DNA of 55,018 bases from RUG11272 sp045226335 (GCA_045226335.1 JBGVCH010000097.1:1-55018), one strand, 5' to 3'; positions 16,382 to 27,867 are shown, numbered from the stretch's first letter. The notes: generated by a model from the letters alone, not told the origin. Translations and numbers: made by a program.

Positions 16382-17173
16382 ATGCGCTACGTGATCAACG
16401 CCATGCGGATGAACCTGCGCAGCGCGGCTCAGTACCGCAAATCCTTCCTGATGCAATGCCTGTCGCAGCTGGTGATGACGGCGGGAGACCTCTGGGCCGT
16501 CCTGCTGCTGCTGGAGCGCTTCGGGCACATGGGCCACTGGGAGGCGGGGGAGATCCTCTTCTTCTTCGGCGTCATGCACATCACCTTCTCCTTCACCGAG
16601 ATCATCAACCGCGGGCTGTGCACCTTCTCGTCCATGATGATCCGGAACGGAGGTTTTGACACGGTGCTGCTGCGGCCCCGGAGTCCCCTCAAGCAGGTGA
16701 TCCTGTCCCGGGCGGATCCCCGGCGCGTCGGTTCCATTCTGGTGGGCCTGACGGCTGTGGCGGTCGCCTCCGCGGCGCTGGGAACACAGTGGACATTGTG
16801 GAAGGTCCTCCTGGTCCTGTGGTCCATGGCCGGCACCGTCTGCCTGCTGATGGGGCTTTTCCTGATCGAGGCCATCGTCTGCATCTTCTCCGTCCAGTCC
16901 ATCGAGATGGTGAACGTGCTGACCTACGGCGGGCGCTCGGCCTGCCAGTATCCCATCGATCTGTACCCCGGGCCGATCCGGCTGCTGTTCACCTATGTGG
17001 TGCCCATTGCCCTGTGCCTGCAGGTCCCCGTCAGCCTGGTGCTCGGCCGGCCGATGTTTGAGGCGCCGACCGCCGCCGTCTGGCTGTTCCCGCTGACCGG
17101 GGCCGCGTTCGCCGCGCTGATCGCGCTTCTGTGGCGGATCGGCGTGCGCCATTACCGCTCCACGGGCAGCTGA
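16382..17173 (+). CDS. ABC-2 family permease (PF06182-like), second subunit
   Basis: The 263-residue integral membrane protein is a diverged relative of the preceding permease, with about six hydrophobic segments and family-like stretches (IINRGLCTFSSMMIRNGGFD, VLLRPRSPLKQVI, GGRSACQYPIDLYP, FTYVVPIALCLQVPVSLVLG). The ATG at 16382 lies four bases after the previous stop. It completes a three-gene exporter operon; a new promoter for asp23 starts 35 bases after it. Confidence 0.88.
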   Translation: MRYVINAMRMNLRSAAQYRKSFLMQCLSQLVMTAGDLWAVLLLLERFGHMGHWEAGEILFFFGVMHITFSFTEIINRGLCTFSSMMIRNGGFDTVLLRPRSPLKQVILSRADPRRVGSILVGLTAVAVASAALGTQWTLWKVLLVLWSMAGTVCLLMGLFLIEAIVCIFSVQSIEMVNVLTYGGRSACQYPIDLYPGPIRLLFTYVVPIALCLQVPVSLVLGRPMFEAPTAAVWLFPLTGAAFAALIALLWRIGVRHYRSTGS

Positions 17174-17207
17174 TGGGACCGCAAAACGGTCAAATGCAAT
17201 AAAACGC

Positions 17208-17236
17208 TTGCGAAATAACGGAATATCCTGTATACT
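17208..17236 (+). promoter_or_regulatory. asp23-fakA-recG operon promoter
   Basis: TTGCGA (17208-17213) and TATACT (17231-17236), 17-bp spacer. Two small perfect hairpins follow in the leader: CCGTGC-CAT-GCACGG (17245-17259) and GCCTG-TACG-CAGGC (17272-17285). Confidence 0.78.
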
Positions 17237-17311
17237 GTGTATGGCCGTGCCATGCACGGGCGTTTCTGCATGCCTGTACGCAGGCACCGCTCACAGAGGG
17301 AGGTCAAGGGT

Positions 17312-17662
17312 ATGGAGTGCAAGGTCAGGAACGAGATCGGAACGATTTATATCATTGAGGATGTGCTGCTGAAGCTGGCCGGTTACGCGGCGCTGGAGTG
17401 CTACGGCATTGTAGCCATGTCTTCCAAGCGCGCCACGGACGGCATCGTGGAATGGCTCGGCCGGGAAAACCTGGCCAAGGGCGTCCAGATCCGCGTGGTG
17501 GATGACCAGCTGGAAGTGGACCTCTTCATCATCGTGGAGTATGGCATCTCCATCGCGGAGGTTTGCAAGACCATCGTGGAGACAGTCCGCTATAAGCTGG
17601 AGAGCATGACCGGGCTGAAGGTCCGCAAGGTCAGCGTCACGGTGGAGGGAATCCGCGTCTGA
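17312..17662 (+). CDS. Asp23/Gls24 family envelope stress protein
   Basis: The 116-residue product is a short Asp23/Gls24 protein (YloU type). Family segments are IYIIEDVLLKLAGYAALECYG, GVQIRVVDDQLEVDLFIIVEYG and VRYKLESMTGLKVRKVSVTVEGI. The ATG at 17312 follows AGGGAGGT. It leads the conserved Firmicutes order yloU-yloV-recG. Asp23-type proteins are linked to envelope homeostasis; the YloU link to the fatty acid kinase downstream comes from conserved neighbourhood. Confidence 0.93.
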   Translation: MECKVRNEIGTIYIIEDVLLKLAGYAALECYGIVAMSSKRATDGIVEWLGRENLAKGVQIRVVDDQLEVDLFIIVEYGISIAEVCKTIVETVRYKLESMTGLKVRKVSVTVEGIRV

Positions 17663-17693
17663 CGCGGCAGAAGGTCGAACGGAGGGAAATCCA

Positions 17694-19352
17694 TTGATTC
17701 AGATTCAGACGATAGATGGTTTGCTGCTTCGGGAGATGGCTGTCGCCGGCAGCGCGCTCCTGGACGCAAACCGGGCCGAAGTGGACGCACTGAACGTCTT
17801 CCCCGTGCCGGACGGCGACACGGGAACCAACATGTCCCTGACCATGCAGAGCGCGGTGCGGGACATCAGCGCCAAGGAGTATCTCAGGGCGGACGAGGCC
17901 AGCGCGGCCCTGGCGAAGGGCGCCCTCAAGGGAGCCCGCGGCAATTCCGGCGTCATCACGTCCCAGCTGCTGCGCGGCTTTTCCCGCGCCCTGGCCGGTG
18001 TTGAGAAGATCACACCGCCCCAGTTCGCCGCCGCCATGAAGGCCGGCGCGGATCTGGCCTACAAGGCCGTCATGAAGCCCAAGGAGGGCACCATCCTCAC
18101 CGTGGCCCGGGTGATGGCGGAGCACGCCGTGATCCAGGCCTCCAAAGCCCCGGACGACTATGACGCTCTGTTCAACGCCATCCTGTCCTCGGGCCATGAG
18201 ATCCTGAAGAAGACGCCGGATATGCTGCCTGCGCTGAAACAGGCGGGCGTGGTGGACTCCGGCGGACGGGGCCTGCTGTATATCTACACCGGATACGCCG
18301 CCGTGCTGCGGGGCGAGTCCATTGAGGAACTGATCGAGCGCTCGGTGGGTGAGGACGGCGTCTTCCGGGATGACCATGACGCCATCGCGGAACTCTCCTA
18401 TGCCTACCACGTGGCCTACACCCTGGATCACCTCCAGGAGGACTGCACCCAGGGGGACGTGGATTCCCTGCGCCGCCGCCTGAACCGCATCGGCAACGCG
18501 GTGAACATCGAGGGTGAAGAGGCGCCTTACCGGGTGCACGTGCACACCAACAATCCCGGCAATGTGCTGGAGTTCGGCCTGGAGCTGGGCGAGATCTCCG
18601 CCGTCGAAGTGGAGAACATGGTGGCCGCCCGGCGCGCGAAGGAAGCCCCCGCGGAAGAGCCGGAGAGCGAAGAGACACCGGAAGACGCGCCAGTCAAGCC
18701 CTACGGCATGGTGGCGGTGTCTCTCGGAGCCGGCTTCACCAGCATCTTCAGGGACCTGTCCGTGGACCACATCGTGGAGGGCGGCCAGACCATGAACCCC
18801 TCCATCGACGACATCCTGCAGGCCGTGAACCATGTGCACGCCGAGACGGTCTTTGTCTTCCCCAACAACGGGAATGTCATCCTGGCAGCTCAGCAGGCGG
18901 CGGAACTGGCCGGCTGCAAGGTCTGCGTGATCCCCACCAAGAATGTGGCCATGGGCATCGCCGCGGCGGTGGCTTTCCAGCCGGACCTGGATCCGGAGGA
19001 GAACGCCCGCCGGATGACAGAGGCCTCCGAGCACGTGAAGACCGCCACGGTGACCTACGCGGTGCGGGACAGCGAGAACAACGGCGTGACCATTCACCAG
19101 GGAGATTACATCGGCCTGAACAACGGCCAGATCTGCTGCTCCGGCAGTGACCTGTCCGATGTTCTCTCCCAGGTGATCCACAGCGTCAAGACTGACGAGG
19201 ACGAGCTGATCACGGTTTACTACGGCAGCGATGTCAAGGAGGAGGACGCCAAGGCCTTTGCCGACGGCATCGCCGACGAGTGGCCGGACTGCGACGTGGA
19301 GTGCCTGGCGGGCGGTCAGCCGCTGTACTATTACCTGATCTCGGTGGAATAA
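17694..19352 (+). CDS. fakA: DAK2-domain fatty acid kinase FakA-like (YloV)
   Basis: The 552-residue product matches FakA/YloV: a DAK2 kinase domain with the metal-binding motif VFPVPDGDTGTNM and the KGARGNSGVITSQLLRG segment, and a C-terminal FakA-type domain. FakA phosphorylates exogenous fatty acids presented by FakB (DegV family) for phospholipid synthesis. The likely start is TTG at 17694, seven bases behind GGAGGG. An acidic linker (AEEPESEETPEDAP) separates the two halves. The stop lies one base before recG. No fakB gene is in this window. Confidence 0.92.
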   Translation: MIQIQTIDGLLLREMAVAGSALLDANRAEVDALNVFPVPDGDTGTNMSLTMQSAVRDISAKEYLRADEASAALAKGALKGARGNSGVITSQLLRGFSRALAGVEKITPPQFAAAMKAGADLAYKAVMKPKEGTILTVARVMAEHAVIQASKAPDDYDALFNAILSSGHEILKKTPDMLPALKQAGVVDSGGRGLLYIYTGYAAVLRGESIEELIERSVGEDGVFRDDHDAIAELSYAYHVAYTLDHLQEDCTQGDVDSLRRRLNRIGNAVNIEGEEAPYRVHVHTNNPGNVLEFGLELGEISAVEVENMVAARRAKEAPAEEPESEETPEDAPVKPYGMVAVSLGAGFTSIFRDLSVDHIVEGGQTMNPSIDDILQAVNHVHAETVFVFPNNGNVILAAQQAAELAGCKVCVIPTKNVAMGIAAAVAFQPDLDPEENARRMTEASEHVKTATVTYAVRDSENNGVTIHQGDYIGLNNGQICCSGSDLSDVLSQVIHSVKTDEDELITVYYGSDVKEEDAKAFADGIADEWPDCDVECLAGGQPLYYYLISVE

Positions 19353-19353
19353 G

Positions 19354-21360
19354 ATGGAACTGTCAGCCATCAAGGGCATTGGACCCACAAGGCTGGAATC
19401 ATTGCGCGCAGTGGGCATCCGTTCATTGCGCGATTTGTTATATACCATGCCTGTGCGGTACGAGGACAGGACCCATCCGGTGCCCTGCCGGGAACTGACG
19501 CCGGGGGACGCCATGATCATGGGCATCGTCCGGGAAGCGCCAAAGATCAACCGTTTTGGCGGGCTGACCCGCGTGACGGCGAGGCTATACGATGAGAGCG
19601 GCTCCATCGGGCTGATTTGGTTCAACCAGCCCTGGATGATGCAGCAGCTTCCGGTGGGCACGCCGGTGATGCTCTATGGCCGCTGCGCGGAGAAAAACGG
19701 CCGCCGGAGCTTTCAGAACGCCGCCGTGGTGACCGAAAAGGAACTGCTGCCGGTTTATCGGGCGGTGAAGGGGATTCCGGCCAAGAGCTTCCGGGACATG
19801 ATGCGCGCCGCGCTGGGGGAGGCGGAAACCTGCTGTCCTGAGACCCTCCCGGGCAGCCTCCGGCTCCGCCATCAGCTGTGCGAGCTGAATTTCGCCATCC
19901 GGCAGGCCCATTTCCCGGACAGCTTTGAGTCCCTGCAGACGGCCAGACGCCGCATCGCCTTTGAGCAGATGCTGATGTATCAGGCCCTGCTGGGGCAGGC
20001 CAGGGGGCATCACGAGGCGGGGATCGCTTTGCCGGTCCCCGAACGCGCGACCGGCGATTTCTGGCAGGCCATGCCCTTCCCACCCACCAAGGCCCAGCGC
20101 CGGGTGCTGGAAGAGGTGGCGGGAGACCTGCGCAGGGAGCGGGCCATGAGCCGCCTGATCCAGGGCGACGTGGGCTGCGGCAAGACGGCGCTGGCCTTCG
20201 GGGCCATCTTCCTCACCGTCCGGGCCGGATACCAGTGTGCCATGATGGCCCCGACGGAGATCCTGGCCAGGCAGCACTATGAGACCGCCCGGCAGATGCT
20301 GGGGCCCATGGGGATCCGCTGCGGCCTGATGACGGGCAGCATGAAGGCGTCGGAAAAGCGGAAGGCCCACGAAGCGGCGGCCGACGGGACGTGGCAGGCG
20401 GTTTTCGGGACCCATGCCCTCATCAGCGAAGGCGTGACGTATCACCGGCTGGGCCTGGTCATCACCGACGAGCAGCACCGGTTCGGCGTCAGGCAGCGGT
20501 CGGCGCTGCAGGAGCGCGGCGCGGAGGATGAGAAGAGCCCCCATGTGCTGGTGATGTCGGCGACCCCGATCCCCAGGACCCTGGCCCTGATCCTTTACGG
20601 CGACCTGGACGTGTCCATAGTGGACGAACTGCCGCCGGGCCGCACGCCGGTCAAAACCAGACTGGTGCCGGAGGACAAGCGGCAGGGGATGTATGCTTTC
20701 CTCCGCAGTGAGATCAGCCGGGGCCGCCAGGCCTATGTGGTCTGTCCGCTGGTGGAGGACAGCGAGGAACTGGAGGATGTCCGCTCCGCCCAGTCCATGT
20801 GGAAGAGCCTGACTTCGAACGAGTTGGTGGGGCTGAACGTCGGCCTGACCTGGGGCAGCCAGCCCCCGGCGGAGAAGGAGCAGGTGCTCCGGGCCTTCTC
20901 GGAGGGGAAGATGCAGGTCCTGGTGTCCACCACGGTGATCGAGGTGGGGGTGAACGTGCCCAACGCCACCGTGATGATCGTGGAGAACGCGGAACGCTTC
21001 GGCCTCAGCCAGCTGCACCAGCTGCGGGGCCGGGTGGGACGCGGCAGCGAGGAGAGCTGGTGCTTCCTGCTGGCCGACGGATCGGAGAAACTGCGGATCC
21101 TGACCCAGACCAATGACGGCTTTGAGGTGGCCAGGAAGGACCTGGAGCTCCGGGGCCCGGGGGATTTGCTGGGCACAAGGCAATCGGGCGAGGCGCTGAA
21201 CGGCGTCCTGCTGGACGGCGACGTGCGCCTGCTGGAAGAGGCCGCGCGTTGCATGCGGGAACTCCGGGAAAACCCCGCGTACCGGGAAGAGCGGGCGGCG
21301 GTGGAACGTCAGGCGGCTGACGCTTACGCCGAGAAGTACGGCCGGATCGCCCGGAACTGA
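19354..21360 (+). CDS. recG: ATP-dependent DNA helicase RecG
   Basis: The 668-residue product is RecG, which remodels stalled forks and branched DNA. It has an N-terminal wedge/OB domain (IKGIGPTRLESLRAVGI, MGIVREAPKINRFG), Walker A GDVGCGKTALAF, motif II as DEQHRFG, motif III SATPIPRTLAL, and the C-terminal RecG signature (QLHQLRGRVGRG, LELRGPGDLLGTRQSG). The start is one base after the fakA stop, so the two are coupled. Length is usual for the family. Confidence 0.97.
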   Translation: MELSAIKGIGPTRLESLRAVGIRSLRDLLYTMPVRYEDRTHPVPCRELTPGDAMIMGIVREAPKINRFGGLTRVTARLYDESGSIGLIWFNQPWMMQQLPVGTPVMLYGRCAEKNGRRSFQNAAVVTEKELLPVYRAVKGIPAKSFRDMMRAALGEAETCCPETLPGSLRLRHQLCELNFAIRQAHFPDSFESLQTARRRIAFEQMLMYQALLGQARGHHEAGIALPVPERATGDFWQAMPFPPTKAQRRVLEEVAGDLRRERAMSRLIQGDVGCGKTALAFGAIFLTVRAGYQCAMMAPTEILARQHYETARQMLGPMGIRCGLMTGSMKASEKRKAHEAAADGTWQAVFGTHALISEGVTYHRLGLVITDEQHRFGVRQRSALQERGAEDEKSPHVLVMSATPIPRTLALILYGDLDVSIVDELPPGRTPVKTRLVPEDKRQGMYAFLRSEISRGRQAYVVCPLVEDSEELEDVRSAQSMWKSLTSNELVGLNVGLTWGSQPPAEKEQVLRAFSEGKMQVLVSTTVIEVGVNVPNATVMIVENAERFGLSQLHQLRGRVGRGSEESWCFLLADGSEKLRILTQTNDGFEVARKDLELRGPGDLLGTRQSGEALNGVLLDGDVRLLEEAARCMRELRENPAYREERAAVERQAADAYAEKYGRIARN

Positions 21361-21399
21361 ACGTTGTCCGGATGACAATGAGAGAAGGAGTGCGTTCCG

Positions 21400-23475
21400 A
21401 TGAATGATTGCTATGAGAACCGGGAGCTGAGCTGGCTCCGCTTCAACGAGCGCGTGCTGGAGGAAGCGGAGGATGAGCGCGTGCCGCTGTGCGAGCGCCT
21501 CAGCTTTCTGTCCATCTTTCAGAGCAATCTGGATGAATTTTTCATGGTGCGGGTTGGCTCCCTGCACGACCAGGATCTCATCGACCCGAAGGCCAGGGAC
21601 AACAAGACCAGCCTGACGGCCGCGGAGCAGATCGACCGGGTCCTGAAAAACACCCGTCAGCTGTGCAAGCGCCGGGACCGGGTCTATGGCGCCCTGATGG
21701 ATCGTCTGGAGGAGATCGACATCTCCCTGATCAATTTCCGCACCATCTCCGGCAAGGTTGAGAAGAAAATGGCCAGCCTGTTCCGGAAGTCCTATCAGCC
21801 CTATCTGTCGGTGAACGTCCTGTCCAGGAAACAGGCGTTTCCCTTCCTGAACAACAAGGAGATCTACGCGGTGTGCGTGCTGTCCAACAAGGCGGACAAG
21901 GAGCGCATCGGCATCGTGCCCTGCACCAGCACGGCGTTCCGGCGGCTGATCGAGGTGCCGGACAACCCCGGCTGCTTCATGCTGGCGGAGGAGCTGATCC
22001 TGCATTACCTGCCCATGCTTTTCCCCAACTACACCGTGACCAGCAAAACCCTGGCCCGCATCACCCGCAGCGCGGACATCGACGCGGATGCCATCTATGA
22101 CGAGGAGCTGAACTACCGGGATCACATGGCCGAGGTGGTGAAGCGCAGAACGCGGCTGTGTCCGATTCGGCTGGAACTGAGCCGCTCCATCGAGCCGGCC
22201 GTGGTGAACCGCCTCTGCCAGCAGCTGGATCTTCAAAAGGAGCAAGTGTACTCCTATGAAACCCCGCTGGACATCAGCTTTTTCAGCGAGATCCGGGACC
22301 GCCTCCGCAGCCGGGCCGAACTGTTCTTCTCCTCCTTCCGGCCTCAGGACGCTTCCCGGATCAACCCCGGAAAACCGATCCTGCCCCAGGTCATGGAACG
22401 GGATGTCCTCCTGCACTTCCCCTACGACAGCGTCCGGCCTTTCCTGAGCATGCTCAACGAGGCGGCGGAGGACCCGGAGGTGGAGCGCATCTCCATCACC
22501 CTGTACCGTCTTGCGCCTCACAGCAAGGTGGTGGAAGCCCTGGAGGCCGCCGCCCTGAACGGCAAGCGTGTGGACGTGCTGGTGGAACTGAAGGCCCGCT
22601 TCGATGAGGAGAACAACATCGAGTGGTCCTGGCGGCTCGAGGAGGCCGGCTGCCATGTGCTGTACGGCGTGGAGCACCTGAAGGTGCACTCCAAGCTCTG
22701 CCTGATCACCCGGGCCACGTCCGGCGGCAAGCAGTTCATCACCCAGGTGGGCACCGGGAACTACAACGAGAAGACCAGCCGGCTGTACACGGACCTGTGC
22801 TACATCACCGCCGATCCGGTCATCGGCCTGGAAGCGGAGGCTGTGTTCGAAGCCCTGCTGAAGGCGGAGACCGTGGACGGCCTGCAGCAACTCATGGCGG
22901 CGCCCAAATGCCTGCAGAACCGGGTTCTGGAACTGATCGACGAGCAGATCAGGCTGACCCGCAGCGGCGGAAAGGGCCACATCCGGGTCAAGATCAACAG
23001 CCTGTCGGACAAGGTGATCATCGACAAGCTCATCGAAGCGGGGAAGGCCGGCGTGGCGGTGGACATGATCATCCGCGGCATCAACTGCCTGCGCTCCGGG
23101 ATCCCCGGCAAGACCGCCAACATCCGCGTCATCAGCGTGGTGGGGCGTTTCCTGGAACACAGCCGAATCTATATCTTCGGCGACGGGCCGAACGCGAAGA
23201 TGTACATCGCCAGCGCCGACTGGATGACCCGCAACACCCTGAGGCGGGTGGAGGTGGCCTGTCCCATCCGGGATCCGGAGGCCAGGGAGCGCATCGAGAC
23301 CATCTTCCGGGTCATGTGGAACGACAACTGCTCCGCCAGGGATCAGAAACCCGACGGAACCTATGTGCGCCGCTATCCCGGCCGGGAAAAGCCGCTGCGC
23401 TGTCAGACCTGGCTCTATGAGGACGCGGTGGAACGGGCCGGAAAGCAGTCCGCCGGCGGAAAGGAGGATGCCTGA
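21400..23475 (+). CDS. ppk1: Polyphosphate kinase 1
   Basis: The 691-residue product is PPK1, a membrane-associated enzyme that makes polyphosphate from ATP. The four family domains are seen: N (ENRELSWLRFNERVLEEA), head (SFLSIFQSNLDEFFMVRVG), C1 and C2. The autophosphorylated His lies in HLKVHSK (H430) and the second active-site His in FLEHSRIYIF (H587). Other motifs are ARFDEENNIEWS and YIASADWMTRNTLRRVEVA. AGAAGGAGTG precedes the ATG at 21400. It sits between recG and lepA, with lepA coupled one base after its stop. Confidence 0.95.
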   Translation: MNDCYENRELSWLRFNERVLEEAEDERVPLCERLSFLSIFQSNLDEFFMVRVGSLHDQDLIDPKARDNKTSLTAAEQIDRVLKNTRQLCKRRDRVYGALMDRLEEIDISLINFRTISGKVEKKMASLFRKSYQPYLSVNVLSRKQAFPFLNNKEIYAVCVLSNKADKERIGIVPCTSTAFRRLIEVPDNPGCFMLAEELILHYLPMLFPNYTVTSKTLARITRSADIDADAIYDEELNYRDHMAEVVKRRTRLCPIRLELSRSIEPAVVNRLCQQLDLQKEQVYSYETPLDISFFSEIRDRLRSRAELFFSSFRPQDASRINPGKPILPQVMERDVLLHFPYDSVRPFLSMLNEAAEDPEVERISITLYRLAPHSKVVEALEAAALNGKRVDVLVELKARFDEENNIEWSWRLEEAGCHVLYGVEHLKVHSKLCLITRATSGGKQFITQVGTGNYNEKTSRLYTDLCYITADPVIGLEAEAVFEALLKAETVDGLQQLMAAPKCLQNRVLELIDEQIRLTRSGGKGHIRVKINSLSDKVIIDKLIEAGKAGVAVDMIIRGINCLRSGIPGKTANIRVISVVGRFLEHSRIYIFGDGPNAKMYIASADWMTRNTLRRVEVACPIRDPEARERIETIFRVMWNDNCSARDQKPDGTYVRRYPGREKPLRCQTWLYEDAVERAGKQSAGGKEDA

Positions 23476-23476
23476 A

Positions 23477-25278
<1,802 letters not shown>

Positions 25279-25282
<4 letters not shown>

Positions 25283-25841
25283 GCCTGGCCGAGGAGGTCC
25301 GGGACCCTACACTGCGGGACAGGAGCGTCTGCTTCACCGGCCACCGCAGGCCGGAGGATTTTGTCCCGCTTCAGACGCTCTGGACCGAGACGGAAACCGT
25401 GATCCGTGCCCTGTACCGTTCCGGCTTCCGTCGGTTTATCTGCGGCGGCGCCATGGGGTTTGACACGCTGGCCGCTTATGCCGCGCTTCAGGCAAAGCGG
25501 GACGGGTGCGAGGATCTCACCCTGCTGCTGGCGCTCCCCTGTGAAGACCAGATCAGGGGATGGCGGGAGGCCGACGCCCAGCTGTACCGGGAGATCCGGG
25601 CAGCGGCGGACCGGCTGGTGGTGCTGTCTCCGCACTATTACACCGGCTGCATGATGGTGAGAAATCGCTTCATGGTGGACCACGCCGGCATGTGCGTGGC
25701 GTTTCTGCGCGAGTCCCGGGGCGGCACGGCGAACACGGTCCGGTACGCGGTTCATGAGGGCCTGACCGTGCTCAATCTGGCGGTCCCGGATGAGGTGGCG
25801 CGCTTTCTGTCGGACGCGGAGGAAAAACCCTGCCTTTCTGA
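25279..25841 (+). CDS. SLOG/DUF1273 family protein with irregular start and end
   Basis: The reading frame encodes a SLOG-superfamily (DUF1273, YpsA-like) protein: SVCFTGHRRPEDF, RFICGGAMGFDTLAAYAAL, LLLALPCEDQIRGW, VVLSPHYYTGCMMVRNRFMVD and RGGTANTVRYAV. SLOG proteins bind nucleotide-like ligands. Both ends are odd. No ATG, GTG or TTG precedes the domain sensibly; CTG at 25279 (overlapping the lepA stop as CTGA) or CTG at 25312 are the only near candidates. The frame then runs on through hemW to 26127. A single extra A in the A5 run at 25823-25827, or a -1 slip there, would end it at 25841, just before hemW. I give that end; a sequence error or a decayed gene is also possible. Confidence 0.65.
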
Positions 25842-25852
25842 GAGGTGGACGG

Positions 25853-26992
25853 ATGGAACTGTATCTTCACATCCCATTCTGCAGGAGCAAATGCCGGTAC
25901 TGCGACTTCGCCTCCTGGCCCGGCCGCGAGGACCGCATGGCGGATTACGCGGCGGCGGTGATCCGGGAGGCGGAAGCCCGTGCGGCGGAGATCGGCGGAT
26001 GCTCCCCGGAGACGGTGTTCATCGGCGGCGGCACGCCTTCTGTGCTGCCGCCGGAGCTTCTTTCCTGGCTTTTGCGGGGTGTGTACCGTTTTTTTCCGCC
26101 GGCGGAAGGCGCGGAAATCACGGTTGAAGCCAACCCGGGCACCCTGACGGCGGAATGGCTGACGGCGGCCCGCTCCTGCGGCGTCAACCGCGTTTCTATG
26201 GGGATGCAGGCGGCCCAGCCTGCCCTGCTGGCGACGCTGGGCAGAATCCACCGGCAGGAGGACGTGGAAGAGGGCATCCGTCTGGTCCGGGCGCAGGGCA
26301 TCGACAACCTGAACATGGACCTGATGTTCGGCCTGCCCGGGCAGACGGAGGCCATGTGGCGGGAGACCCTGGACGCGGCGCTGGCCCTGAACCCGGAACA
26401 CGTCAGCTGCTATGGACTGATCCCCGAGGAAGGCACGCCGCTTAAGGCGGATCTGGACAGCGGCGCGCTGACCCTCCCGGATGAGGAGACGGAGCGCAGC
26501 ATGTACGACACGGCCATCGGGCTGCTGGCGGAACACGGCTATGGCCAGTATGAGATCAGCAATTTTGCCCGCCCGGGCTATGCCTGCCGGCACAACATCG
26601 GTTACTGGCGGCGAGTGCCTTACCTGGGCCTGGGCGCTGCGGCGGCTTCTATGTTTCTCCGCCCGGACGGCGAGGGCCTGCGGGAGACAAATCCGTCCTC
26701 GCTGGACGAGTACCTGCGCGATCCGGCCGGGGGGCGCCTGCGGGAGGAGGTCAGGGGGAGGGACGCCATGTTCGAGACCCTGATGCTGGGCCTGAGGATG
26801 ACAGACGGTGTGCCGGAAAGCGATTTTCTGAACATGCACAGTGTTTCCATGACCGAAATCTACGGAAAAAAGCTGATGCAGCTGCGGGACCAGGGGCTGG
26901 TTAAATCGGACAACGGTTCCTGGAAACTCACCCGCCGGGGGATGGACATCCAGAACGCGGTGCTGGTGGACCTGATGGACCCGGATCTGTGA
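25853..26992 (+). CDS. hemW: Radical SAM heme chaperone HemW
   Basis: The 379-residue product is HemW, a radical SAM protein related to coproporphyrinogen dehydrogenase that binds heme. The cluster motif is FCRSKCRYCDF (CxxxCxxC), followed by FIGGGTPSVLP, ITVEANPGTL, RVSMGMQA and DLMFGLPGQT. The C-terminal HemN-type domain is present (YEISNFARPGYACRHNIGYW). The ATG at 25853 follows AGAGGTGG. Adjacent lepA-hemW order is common in bacteria. Confidence 0.93.
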   Translation: MELYLHIPFCRSKCRYCDFASWPGREDRMADYAAAVIREAEARAAEIGGCSPETVFIGGGTPSVLPPELLSWLLRGVYRFFPPAEGAEITVEANPGTLTAEWLTAARSCGVNRVSMGMQAAQPALLATLGRIHRQEDVEEGIRLVRAQGIDNLNMDLMFGLPGQTEAMWRETLDAALALNPEHVSCYGLIPEEGTPLKADLDSGALTLPDEETERSMYDTAIGLLAEHGYGQYEISNFARPGYACRHNIGYWRRVPYLGLGAAAASMFLRPDGEGLRETNPSSLDEYLRDPAGGRLREEVRGRDAMFETLMLGLRMTDGVPESDFLNMHSVSMTEIYGKKLMQLRDQGLVKSDNGSWKLTRRGMDIQNAVLVDLMDPDL

Positions 26993-27007
26993 CGGGACCG
27001 GCAACGG

Positions 27008-27043
27008 AAAACACGGCCGCCTCCGCTCGGGAGATCAGCCGTG
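27008..27043 (-). terminator. tRNA-Ser terminator
   Basis: On the minus strand CACGGC (27043-27038) pairs with GCCGTG (27017-27012), with an inner CTCC/GGAG stem, followed by TTTT. It lies just past the tRNA 3' end. Confidence 0.75.
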
Positions 27044-27049
27044 CTTACG

Positions 27050-27136
27050 CGCAGAGTTTGGGATTCGAACCCAAGGACGGTTTCAGCCGTCACACGATTT
27101 CCAGTCGTGCGCCTTCGACCACTCAGCCAACTCTGC
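27050..27136 (-). tRNA. tRNA-Ser (anticodon GGA)
   Basis: The 87-nt gene folds as a class II tRNA. The acceptor GCAGAGT pairs with ACTCTGC, discriminator G. The anticodon loop is CTGGAAA within ACGA/TCGT, giving anticodon GGA for Ser UCC/UCU codons. A long variable arm (GACGG..CCGTC) and T-loop GTTCGAATC are present. CCA is not encoded. Confidence 0.96.
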
Positions 27137-27167
27137 ACACGCTGCAGCGGTCAACTGCAACAAGCGG

Positions 27168-27196
27168 ATTATAACAAATCACGGCGCCATTGTCAA
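27168..27196 (-). promoter_or_regulatory. Consensus promoter of tRNA-Ser
   Basis: Minus strand TTGACA (27196-27191) and TATAAT (27173-27168) with a 17-bp spacer, about 30 bases upstream of the tRNA 5' end. Confidence 0.92.
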
Positions 27197-27237
27197 TAGA
27201 AACGGGAAATTTCAATTCAGACGGCGGAGGGATCGGG

Positions 27238-27792
27238 ATGAATGTCGCGGCCATCAAGTTCAATGATATTGCCAACGGACCGGGCGTCCGGACGAGCCTG
27301 TTTGTCTCCGGCTGCACCCACCGCTGCCCGGGGTGTTTCAACGCGGTGGCCTGGGATTTTGACTACGGTCAGCCCTTCACGGAGAAGACGGAGGAGACGA
27401 TCATCGGGAGCATGACGCCTTTTGTCCGGGGCCTCACCCTGCTGGGCGGCGAACCGATGGAACCGCAAAATCAGGCGGAACTCCTGCTCTTCCTGCATCG
27501 GTTCAGGGAGCGCTGCCCGGACAAGACAGTCTGGTGCTATTCCGGGTATCGCTGGGAGCAGCTGACGGGGGAAGAAGCCGCAAAATGCCGCACCGGGGAC
27601 ACGGATGATCTGCTGGCCCAGCTGGATGTGCTGGTGGACGGGCCCTTTGTCCAGGCGCTGCACGATGTCACACTGCGGTTCCGCGGTTCCGCCAACCAGC
27701 GGCTGATCGATGTTCCGGCGTCCCTGCGGTCCGGATCTGTCCGCATATGGCAGGATGACCCGATGTTTTCCTCCCATGAACTGCCCTGCTGA
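27238..27792 (+). CDS. nrdG: Anaerobic ribonucleotide reductase activating protein
   Basis: The 184-residue product is a radical SAM activase of the NrdG type, which installs the glycyl radical on class III ribonucleotide reductase. The start at 27238 follows GGAGGGAT and gives MNVAAIKFNDIANGPGVRTS. The cluster motif CTHRCPGCFN (CxxxCxxC), LLGGEPMEP and VWCYSGYRWEQL are typical of the family. The nrdD gene is not adjacent, so pairing in trans is assumed. The stop codon lies in the loop of its terminator. Confidence 0.92.
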   Translation: MNVAAIKFNDIANGPGVRTSLFVSGCTHRCPGCFNAVAWDFDYGQPFTEKTEETIIGSMTPFVRGLTLLGGEPMEPQNQAELLLFLHRFRERCPDKTVWCYSGYRWEQLTGEEAAKCRTGDTDDLLAQLDVLVDGPFVQALHDVTLRFRGSANQRLIDVPASLRSGSVRIWQDDPMFSSHELPC

Positions 27793-27806
27793 CGGGGCGG
27801 TTTTTT
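27781..27806 (+). terminator. nrdG terminator
   Basis: CTGCCC pairs with GGGCGG around a loop that contains the nrdG stop codon, followed by six T (27801-27806). Confidence 0.75.
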
Positions 27807-27867
27807 CATCATCATTACGCAACGGAAACAAATCAACAAAAATTTGTAATATTTCTGTATTTCTTGC

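Noticed and set aside
25842..26127. A long C-terminal extension of the SLOG protein overlapping hemW
   Set aside because: The extension is Gly/Arg/Pro-rich noise out of frame with the conserved HemW N-terminus; a frame slip at the A5 run explains it better.
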